In this document: piece by piece, positions 1-5,064 of the stretch
How positions within the stretch are numbered: position 1 is the stretch's first letter
Layout: each line of letters opens with the position of its first letter
Source of the DNA: an uncultured Muribaculaceae bacterium
GTDB lineage: Bacteria; Bacteroidota; Bacteroidia; Bacteroidales; Muribaculaceae
DNA: 17,353 nucleotides
Direction of reading: 5' to 3'
NCBI GenBank assembly: GCA_910579675.1
Contig: CAJTUF010000032.1
Span: 1 to 17,353 of the forward strand
Notes under the pieces: generated by a model
Told to the model about the DNA's origin: nothing
What the model saw: the letters and a program-made list of their open reading frames with translations, nothing else
Database searches by the model: none
Program-made: the position numbers and the translations under genes

Positions 1-63
1 CACGATGGCTGCCAACAGGAGGAGCGGAGCCAAGAGCCGGGATATGTGGTGGAGGTGGTGCAT
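1..63 (-). CDS. N-terminus of a secreted or membrane protein, cut by the window edge
   Basis: An ATG at 63-61 on the minus strand opens a frame that runs without a stop to base 1, giving 21 codons. The peptide begins MHHLHHISRL and continues with a leucine- and alanine-rich stretch (LAPLLLLAAIV). This looks like the hydrophobic core of a signal peptide or a first membrane helix. The protein is too short here to assign to a family. A perfect Bacteroidetes -7 box (TACCTTTG, bases 80-73) lies only nine bases before the ATG, which supports a real gene start at or near here. The leader would be very short or absent, so a start further downstream cannot be excluded. Confidence 0.6.
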   Translation of the reverse strand, partial: MHHLHHISRLLAPLLLLAAIV

Positions 64-72
64 ATTGCTCGA

Positions 73-80
73 CAAAGGTA
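73..80 (-). promoter_or_regulatory. Bacteroidetes -7 promoter box TACCTTTG
   Basis: On the minus strand the bases read TACCTTTG, an exact match to the Bacteroidetes sigma factor -7 consensus TAnnTTTG. It faces the partial gene at 1-63. I see no clear TTTG -33 element at the usual distance upstream. The transcript would begin within a few bases of the ATG. Confidence 0.6.
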
Positions 81-137
81 GCAATTTTCCGTTAACCGGC
101 CTATTGCAACCGCTATGATTGCTCTGCGGCGGTGGCG

Positions 138-190
138 AAAAAAAAGCCGGGAGCGGGCCGGCTCCAGATTAGAGTCGGCTCCGCTCCCGG
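138..190 (-). terminator. Rho-independent terminator of leuS
   Basis: Bases 147-156 and 181-190 form a perfect 10-bp inverted repeat (CCGGGAGCGG / CCGCTCCCGG). Read on the minus strand, the stem is followed after one C by a run of eight T (complement of A 138-145). It lies 41 bases past the leuS stop and is a textbook intrinsic terminator. It separates leuS from the partial gene at 1-63. Confidence 0.92.
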
Positions 191-230
191 TAGGGGGTGG
201 ATTGGGGGAGAGATGGAGCTGAGGGGGAGG

Positions 231-3008
231 TCAGCCCACTACAATGTTGACTATCTTGCCGGGCACCACGATGATCTTTTTCACCGTCTTGCCGTCGAGC
301 CACTTGGCTGCGCTGTCGTGGCCGAGAGCGATCTTCTCTACCTCGTCGCGGGGGGTGTCGGCGGCCACTTCGATGTTGAAGCGTGCCTTGCCGTTGAACG
401 ACACGGCATAGTTGACGGTCGACTCCTTGAGGTAGTCTTCGTTGCAGGCGGGCCAGGAGGCGTCGCACACAGTGGTGTCGTGGCCGAGCTCGTGCCAGAG
501 CTCCTCGGCAATGTGGGGAGCAAAGGGGGCGAGGAGTATGACGAGCGGCTCAAGGATGGCGCTGCTGTGGCATTTCTGCTGGGTGAGCTCGTTGACGCAT
601 ATCATGAAGGCCGCCACGGAGGTGTTGTAGGAGAACGATTCAATGTCGGCAGTGACTTTCCTGATGAGCTTGTGGAGGCTCTTGAGCGATTCGGCCGAGG
701 GAGCATCGGAGGTGACGAGGCGTGAGTCGCCCTTCCAGAAGAGGGCCCATAGGCGCTTGAGGAAGCGGTTTACGCCGTCGATGCCGTTGGTGTCCCATGG
801 CTTGCTCTGCTCTATCGGTCCGAGAAACATCTCGTAGAGGCGGAGGGTGTCGGCGCCGTAGCGCTCAACGATATCGTCGGGGTTGACGACATTAAACATC
901 GACTTCGACATCTTCTCGACGGCCCATCCACACACATACTTGCCATCTTCGAGGATAAACTCGGCGGTGGCAAACTCGGGGCGCCATGCCTTGAAGGCTT
1001 CGAGGTCGAGGATATCGGCGCTCACTATGTTGACGTCGACATGGATGGGGGTGGTGTCGTAGCTGTCTTTGAGGACGGCCGACACGAAAGTGTTGGTGTC
1101 TTTGATGCGGTAAACGAAGTTGCTCCGGCCCTGGATCATGCCCTGGTTGATGAGCTTGCGGAAGGGTTCGTCCTCGACAACGATGCCGAGATCGAAGAGA
1201 AATTTGTTCCAGAAGCGCGAGTAGATCAGGTGGCCTGTGGCATGCTCGGTGCCGCCGATATAGAGGTCGACATTGCGCCAGTAGGCATTGGCTTCGGCCG
1301 ACACGAGGGCCTCGCTGTTGCGGGGATCCATGTAGCGGAGATAGTAGGCCGACGATCCGGCAAAGCCGGGCATGGTGTTGAGCTCAAGGGGATAGCCGTC
1401 GGGGGTGTGCCAGTTTTTGGCGCGGCCGAGCGGGGGCTCGCCGGTCTCGGTGGGGAGAAACTTGTCGACCTCGGGGAGGCGCAGCGGGAGCTCGCTCTCG
1501 GGGAGCATGCAGGGGATGCCGTCTTTATAGTAGACGGGGAATGGCTCGCCCCAGTAGCGCTGGCGGCTGAAGATGGCGTCGCGCAGGCGGTAGTTGACCT
1601 TCACGCGGCCTATCCCCTTCTCCTCGATAAACTTCTTGGCGGCGGCAATGGCCTCCTTGACGGTAAGGCCGTTGAGGCTGAGCCCGGGGCCTTCGGAGTT
1701 GGTCATGATGCCCTCTTTGGCGTCGAAGCTCGACTCGCTCACATCGGCGCCCTCGATGAGCGGGATGATGGGGAGGTCGAAACGGCGGGCAAAGGCATAG
1801 TCGCGCGAGTCGTGGGCGGGCACGGCCATGATGGCACCGGTGCCGTAGCCGGCGAGCACATAGTCGCTCACCCACACCGGGATCTCCTTGCCCGTGAGGG
1901 GATTGACGGCATATGAGCCGGTAAACACGCCGGTGACCTTCTTATCGATCATGCGCTCGCGCTCGGTCTTGTGCTTCACCTCGGCGAGATAGGCCTCAAC
2001 GGCCTCGCGGCGGTCGGGGGTGGTGAGCATCTCAACATATGCGCTCTCGGGAGCGAGCACCATGAAGGTGACGCCAAACACGGTGTCGGCCCTCGTGGTG
2101 AAGATCTCGAGGCTCAGGCCATCGGTGCGGCCGGCCACAGGAAAGCGCATCTCGGCGCCCTCTGAGCGGCCGATCCAGTTGCGCTGGGTCTCCTTGAGCG
2201 AGTCGGTCCAGTCGATAGTGTCGAGGCCATCGAGCAGACGCTGGGCGTAGGCGCTCACCCTCAGACACCACTGATACATCAGCTTCTGCTCCACCGGATA
2301 GCCGCCGCGGATAGAGAGGCCCTCGCTCACCTCGTCGTTGGCGAGCACGGTGCCGAGCTTCGGACACCAGTTGACCATCGTGTTGCCCAGATAGGCAATG
2401 CGGTAGTTCATCAGGGTGTCGCTCTTGGCCTTGGGATCCATGGCGTTCCACTCCTCGGCGGTAAATGCGAGCTCCTTTCCGGCAGCGGCATGGACACCCT
2501 CGCTGCCCCGGACGGCAAAGTGGGCAATCAGATCGCTGATGGGGCGTGCCTTGCAGGCCTCGGTGTCGTACCAGCTCTCAAACATCTTCACAAACGCCCA
2601 TTGGGTCCACTTGTAATAGTCGGGGTCGCAGGTCTTGATCTCGCGGTCCCAGTCGTAGCAGAAGCCGATCTTGTCGAGCTGTGCGCGGTAGCGGTCGATA
2701 TTCTTGAAAGTGGTCACCTCGGGGTGCTGCCCTGTCTGGATGGCATACTGCTCTGCGGGGAGGCCGTAGGCATCGTAGCCCATGGGGTGAAGCACATTGA
2801 AGCCATTGAGGCGCTTGTAGCGCGAGAAGATGTCGCTGGCTATATATCCCAGCGGGTGACCCACATGGAGGCCCGCTCCCGAAGGATAGGGAAACATGTC
2901 GAGCACATAATATTTGGGTCTCGACGGGTCGGTGTGGGTGGCGTAAGTCTTGTGTTCGCGCCAATACTGTTGCCAGCGGCTCTCAATGTCGCGGTGATTA
3001 TATTCCAT
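231..3008 (-). CDS. leuS: Leucyl-tRNA synthetase (LeuRS)
   Basis: This 925-residue cytoplasmic class I aminoacyl-tRNA synthetase charges tRNA-Leu with leucine using ATP. The class I HIGH motif is HVGH at residues 48-51, within PYPSGAGLHVGHPLGY, and the KMSKS loop is at about 699-703. The CP1 editing domain shows its conserved threonine-rich stretch (TTRADTVFG) and GYGTGAIMAVPAHD, so post-transfer editing should be intact. Two insertions are present, one near residues 150-215 and one just before KMSKS. They fit Bacteroidetes LeuRS, which is longer than the roughly 860 residues of E. coli LeuRS. The start (MEYNHRDIESRWQQYW) matches the usual N-terminus. The gene follows nadA by 68 bases with no visible promoter between them, so co-transcription with nadA is likely. 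Transcription ends at the 138-190 terminator. Confidence 0.98.
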   Translation of the reverse strand: MEYNHRDIESRWQQYWREHKTYATHTDPSRPKYYVLDMFPYPSGAGLHVGHPLGYIASDIFSRYKRLNGFNVLHPMGYDAYGLPAEQYAIQTGQHPEVTTFKNIDRYRAQLDKIGFCYDWDREIKTCDPDYYKWTQWAFVKMFESWYDTEACKARPISDLIAHFAVRGSEGVHAAAGKELAFTAEEWNAMDPKAKSDTLMNYRIAYLGNTMVNWCPKLGTVLANDEVSEGLSIRGGYPVEQKLMYQWCLRVSAYAQRLLDGLDTIDWTDSLKETQRNWIGRSEGAEMRFPVAGRTDGLSLEIFTTRADTVFGVTFMVLAPESAYVEMLTTPDRREAVEAYLAEVKHKTERERMIDKKVTGVFTGSYAVNPLTGKEIPVWVSDYVLAGYGTGAIMAVPAHDSRDYAFARRFDLPIIPLIEGADVSESSFDAKEGIMTNSEGPGLSLNGLTVKEAIAAAKKFIEEKGIGRVKVNYRLRDAIFSRQRYWGEPFPVYYKDGIPCMLPESELPLRLPEVDKFLPTETGEPPLGRAKNWHTPDGYPLELNTMPGFAGSSAYYLRYMDPRNSEALVSAEANAYWRNVDLYIGGTEHATGHLIYSRFWNKFLFDLGIVVEDEPFRKLINQGMIQGRSNFVYRIKDTNTFVSAVLKDSYDTTPIHVDVNIVSADILDLEAFKAWRPEFATAEFILEDGKYVCGWAVEKMSKSMFNVVNPDDIVERYGADTLRLYEMFLGPIEQSKPWDTNGIDGVNRFLKRLWALFWKGDSRLVTSDAPSAESLKSLHKLIRKVTADIESFSYNTSVAAFMICVNELTQQKCHSSAILEPLVILLAPFAPHIAEELWHELGHDTTVCDASWPACNEDYLKESTVNYAVSFNGKARFNIEVAADTPRDEVEKIALGHDSAAKWLDGKTVKKIIVVPGKIVNIVVG

Positions 3009-3076
3009 TATCTGAGGTATGGTGGGAGTGATTGTGTGATTGTGATTCTAAAGCGGTGGGCGGAGGATGATGGCGG

Positions 3077-4021
3077 TCAGAGACCGAGGCGTGCCGAGAG
3101 GTCGAGCATACGGTCGATCGGCTTGCGGGCGGCCCCGGCGGTGGCCCCGTCGAGCTCCACGGCGGGCTTCATGTCGCGCAGCGCGTCGCGCAGGCGGGTG
3201 AGGGTATTGAGCTTCATGAAGTTGCAGTCGTTGCAGGCGCAGGTCGAGTCGGCCGGGGGAGCGGGTATAAACTCCTTGCCCTCACACTCGCGGCGCATCT
3301 TGTGGAGGATGCCGCTCTCGGTGGCAATGATGAAGCGGCGCGCGTCGCTGCGGCGCGCAAAAGCCAGCAGGGCGGCTGTAGAGCCTATGCAGTCGGCTAT
3401 GAGGCGTATAGGTGCGGGACACTCCGGATGGACCAGCACCAGAGCATCAGGGTAGCGCTCCTTGAGCTCAAGGATTTTTTCAAGCGAGAACTGCTCGTGA
3501 ACATGACAGGCACCATCCCAGAGCACCATCTCGCGGCCGCTGATCTTGTTGATGTAGCTGCCCAGATTGCGGTCGGGGCCAAAGATGATCTTCTCGTCGG
3601 CAGGGAGCGATTCGATGATCTCGCGGGCATTGCCCGAGGTCACCACAATGTCGGTGAGCGCCTTGACGGCAGCCGACGTGTTGACATAGCTCACCACCGT
3701 GTGGCCGGGATGAGCCTCGATGAAGCGCCTGAACTCCTCGGCGCCGCAGCTGTCGGCAAGCGAGCATCCGGCATCGGGCGCCGGCTCCAGGACAGTCTTT
3801 CCGGGAGCGAGCATCTTCACGGTCTCGGCCATGAAATGCACTCCGCACATCACCACCACCGGCTCCTCCACCTTGGTGGCCAGACGGGCCAGAGCAAGCG
3901 AGTCGCCCACATGGTCGGCCAGATCCTGGATCTCGGCTATGGTGTAATAATGAGCCAGGACGCATGCCCGGCGCTCCGCCTTAAGGCGCTTGATTTCCTC
4001 TATCAGGGCTTGATTTTGCAT
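3077..4021 (-). CDS. nadA: Quinolinate synthase A (iron-sulfur enzyme of NAD synthesis)
   Basis: NadA condenses iminoaspartate with dihydroxyacetone phosphate to form quinolinate in de novo NAD synthesis. The 314-residue protein shows the family hallmarks: HYYTIAEIQDLADHVGDS near the start, CGVHFMAETVK at 59-69, GCSLAD with Cys86, WDGACHVHE with Cys172, and a CACNDCNFMKLNTL segment at 261-274. Cys86, Cys172 and one cysteine of the last segment should hold the single [4Fe-4S] cluster. I chose the ATG at 4021 rather than an in-frame TTG at 4042, because the TTG lies inside the predicted -7 promoter box at 4040-4047. No nadB or nadC is visible in the window. The gene heads a likely nadA-leuS transcription unit. 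Confidence 0.95.
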   Translation of the reverse strand: MQNQALIEEIKRLKAERRACVLAHYYTIAEIQDLADHVGDSLALARLATKVEEPVVVMCGVHFMAETVKMLAPGKTVLEPAPDAGCSLADSCGAEEFRRFIEAHPGHTVVSYVNTSAAVKALTDIVVTSGNAREIIESLPADEKIIFGPDRNLGSYINKISGREMVLWDGACHVHEQFSLEKILELKERYPDALVLVHPECPAPIRLIADCIGSTAALLAFARRSDARRFIIATESGILHKMRRECEGKEFIPAPPADSTCACNDCNFMKLNTLTRLRDALRDMKPAVELDGATAGAARKPIDRMLDLSARLGL

Positions 4022-4039
4022 AGTCTTGCCATTTTCCGG

Positions 4040-4047
4040 CAAAATTA
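4040..4047 (-). promoter_or_regulatory. nadA -7 promoter box TAATTTTG
   Basis: The minus strand reads TAATTTTG, an exact match to TAnnTTTG, ending 18 bases before the nadA ATG at 4021. It directly follows the T-run of the upstream hairpin, so terminator and promoter are packed back to back. This position argues for the ATG start of nadA. No clear -33 TTTG at normal spacing is seen; the region where it would lie is occupied by the hairpin. Confidence 0.55.
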
Positions 4048-4048
4048 C

Positions 4049-4081
4049 AAAAAAAAAGCCATTCAGCCGCCCACACGCGGC
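4049..4081 (-). terminator. Candidate terminator between the XRE regulator and nadA
   Basis: On the minus strand an inverted repeat GCCGC (4081-4077) / GCGGC (4070-4066) with a 6-base loop is followed, after 8 bases, by nine T (complement of A 4049-4057). The stem is short and the gap to the T-run is longer than ideal, so termination may be partial. The first arm can also pair with GCGGC at 4095-4091 instead, giving two mutually exclusive hairpins. Confidence 0.5.
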
Positions 4082-4105
4082 AAAAGGAGCGCCGCGGTCA
4101 GAACA
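4077..4105. repeat. Direct repeat, copy 1 (29 bp), upstream of nadA
   Basis: These 29 bases are identical to 4525-4553, 448 bp away in the same orientation. The repeat contains its own dyad (GCGGC ... GCCGC). Weaker similarity extends on both sides: CAGCCGCCC at 4064-4072 matches CATCCGCCC at 4508-4516, and the bases after the core are alike with one length change. On the minus strand this copy still encodes the end of a reading frame, PLF-stop, the same three residues that end the TM2 protein in copy 2. Confidence 0.9.
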
Positions 4106-4127
4106 AGGGAATACTCATAACTATGCC

Positions 4128-4445
4128 TTATGACTTGCCATGTCTTACCCGCTGCACTTTCCTGTCGTTATCGTAATACATATACGGCGACTCGGGCAGC
4201 TCAGGCAGCAACGCTTCCCAATTCTCGCCAAGCCCTATCACCCTCAGCAATCTCAGCAATGTGCTGAACGACATATCAGTCATATTGCCTGACTCAAATT
4301 TATAGAGAGTAGTCATACCGATCGCTGCAGCCTCAGAGACCTCTTTACGGGTCATCCTCAACCGCAACCGATAATCCCGGAACCTCAATCCAAGATTCCG
4401 GATCACATCAGGAGTTGTCAGAGATTTATTTGTTAGTATCACCAT
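4128..4445 (-). CDS. Orphan XRE-family, HipB-like transcriptional regulator
   Basis: This is a 105-residue helix-turn-helix protein. Residues about 19-72 form the XRE fold: LGLRFRDYRLRLRMTRKEV, then SEAAAIGMTTLYKFESG with the recognition helix, then FSTLLRLLRVIGL. The tail (NWEALLPELPESPYM, then a basic RKVQRVRHGKS end) resembles the small regulators usually encoded just before HipA-type kinase toxins. No HipA gene is present, so it is an orphan antitoxin-like regulator or a solo repressor. I start it at the ATG at 4445. The longer in-frame opening to 4592 would run through the repeat and the 3' end of the TM2 gene in another frame. A hand count over 4141-4440 gives 144 G+C in 300 (48 percent), clearly lower than its neighbours. 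Flanking direct repeats suggest acquisition. Confidence 0.8.
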   Translation of the reverse strand: MVILTNKSLTTPDVIRNLGLRFRDYRLRLRMTRKEVSEAAAIGMTTLYKFESGNMTDMSFSTLLRLLRVIGLGENWEALLPELPESPYMYYDNDRKVQRVRHGKS

Positions 4446-4447
4446 GA

Positions 4448-4498
4448 TGATATTTATGCCGTAATATCGCGTATAACTCTCAGTAGAGTGATATTTAT
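4448..4498 (-). promoter_or_regulatory. AT-rich control region with paired repeats upstream of the XRE gene
   Basis: The sequence TGATATTTAT occurs twice in the same orientation, at 4448-4457 and 4489-4498, 41 bp start to start (close to four helical turns). Between them lies a perfect inverted repeat ACTCT-CAGT-AGAGT at 4476-4489. The region is about 32 percent G+C (4441-4500) in a GC-rich genome. Such arrangements fit operators for an autoregulating XRE protein. No TAnnTTTG box is obvious here, so the promoter itself is not placed. Confidence 0.45.
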
Positions 4499-4510
4499 AA
4501 AATCGCACAT

Positions 4511-4528
4511 CCGCCCCTCTGGGGGCGG
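4511..4528 (-). terminator. GC-rich hairpin after the TM2 gene
   Basis: CCGCCCC (4511-4517) and GGGGCGG (4522-4528) form a perfect 7-bp stem with a 4-base loop, 18 bases past the TM2 stop on the minus strand. No long T-run follows, only GATTTTATAAA further on. It may be a weak or rho-aided terminator or an mRNA 3' end stabiliser. It corresponds in position to the hairpin in the other repeat copy. Confidence 0.45.
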
Positions 4529-4553
4529 CAAAAGGAGCGCCGCGGTCAGAACA
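4525..4553. repeat. Direct repeat, copy 2 (29 bp), at the 3' end of the TM2 gene
   Basis: Identical over 29 bases to 4077-4105. This copy includes the stop codon and final codons of the TM2 gene (stop 4548-4546). The two copies bracket the whole XRE gene and its control region. An element that integrates into the 3' end of a gene and restores that end would leave this pattern, as would a local duplication. No integrase is visible. Confidence 0.9.
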
Positions 4554-4836
4554 GGGGGAAGGAGGAGGTGGTGTAGATGAATTTGCGCTCAAATTCCTGC
4601 TCGTTCATCACGATCATGAGTATGCCCTGGATAAACCACAGTATCGACGCGCTGCCGCAGGTAAGGGCTGTGATGAGGATGGCTATGATGCCGGCCCCGG
4701 TGCGTCCCAGATAGAAGTACTGCACTCCGAGTGAGCCGAGAAATATGGCCAGCAGGCCGGCCACGCCGCGCGAGCGGCCGGTGGGCCCTTCGTCGAAAGG
4801 CCCTATCGTCGATGGGTTGGGATAATAGTTGTTCAT
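4546..4836 (-). CDS. TM2-domain small membrane protein
   Basis: The 96-residue protein has a polar N-terminus rich in Asn, Pro and Tyr (MNNYYPNPSTIGPFDEGPTG). A TM2 domain follows at about residues 25-78: GVAGLLAIFLGSLGVQYFYLG as the first helix with the FYLGR turn, then GAGIIAILITAL and SILWFIQGILMIVM. TM2 proteins are two-helix inner-membrane proteins of unknown biochemical role. I start at the ATG at 4836 rather than the in-frame start at 4884, because the -7 box at 4889-4882 overlaps the longer start. The gene's last codons and stop lie inside the direct repeat shared with 4077-4105, so its 3' end may have been rebuilt by insertion of the downstream regulator. Confidence 0.88.
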   Translation of the reverse strand: MNNYYPNPSTIGPFDEGPTGRSRGVAGLLAIFLGSLGVQYFYLGRTGAGIIAILITALTCGSASILWFIQGILMIVMNEQEFERKFIYTTSSFPLF

Positions 4837-4881
4837 TGTCGTAAATGTGTAGGATAATAAGATGATATTGTCACCGGGAGA

Positions 4882-4889
4882 CAAAGATA
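4882..4889 (-). promoter_or_regulatory. TM2 gene -7 promoter box TATCTTTG
   Basis: The minus strand reads TATCTTTG, an exact fit to TAnnTTTG, 45 bases before the TM2 ATG at 4836. It excludes the upstream in-frame start at 4884, which lies within the box. The -33 element is not clear. Confidence 0.6.
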
Positions 4890-4967
4890 GTCTTTTTCCG
4901 GCATTGTATCGTCATATATCTGACGTCAATCGTGGCCGGGAAGTTACACTGTCTGCTCATTTTTTAT

Positions 4968-4975
4968 TAATTTTG
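4968..4975 (+). promoter_or_regulatory. DXS-like gene -7 promoter box TAATTTTG
   Basis: TAATTTTG matches TAnnTTTG and faces the DXS-like gene at 5065, predicting a 5' leader of roughly 80 bases. The TM2 promoter diverges from it about 80 bases away. The intergenic region 4837-5064 thus holds two divergent promoters and a leader with a possible hairpin; I see no small gene in it. Confidence 0.55.
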
Positions 4976-4985
4976 CCGTGAGGCG

Positions 4986-5024
4986 CCATTGGCTGAGGGG
5001 CGTGAACCTTACTCCCCGCAATGG
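4986..5024 (+). other. Possible hairpin in the 5' leader of the DXS-like gene
   Basis: CCATTG (4986-4991) and CAATGG (5019-5024) are a perfect 6-bp inverted repeat. Inside it GGGG (4997-5000) faces CCCC (5014-5017), so a two-part stem with an asymmetric internal loop can form in the leader. Its function is unknown, and it does not meet the pattern of a known riboswitch. Confidence 0.3.
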
Positions 5025-5064
5025 TGTAATATCTCATGACGCAATTTTAAAAACAATCAAGTAG

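Noticed and set aside
3028..3047. Three GTGATT repeats between leuS and nadA
   Set aside because: Short, simple and without dyad symmetry; likely chance in a short spacer.
132..3455. Several long plus-strand open frames (132-725, 1041-1916, 2490-3455) opposite leuS and nadA
   Set aside because: They lie antisense to two certain genes, show no family features, and are expected in GC-rich DNA with few stops on the opposite strand.
4446..4592. N-terminal extension of the XRE regulator to 4592
   Set aside because: The extra 49 residues run through the direct repeat and the 3' end of the TM2 gene in another frame and are low-complexity. The ATG at 4445 gives the normal size.
4921..4928. Perfect palindrome TGACGTCA upstream of the DXS-like gene
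   Set aside because: Eight bases alone occur by chance, there is no second copy, and I know of no Bacteroidetes regulator tied to it.
4991..5017. Resemblance to a thiamine pyrophosphate riboswitch (GCTGAG ... GAACCTT) before a thiamine-dependent enzyme
   Set aside because: The downstream conserved part of the THI element is missing and the two fragments are too close together. I keep only a generic leader hairpin.
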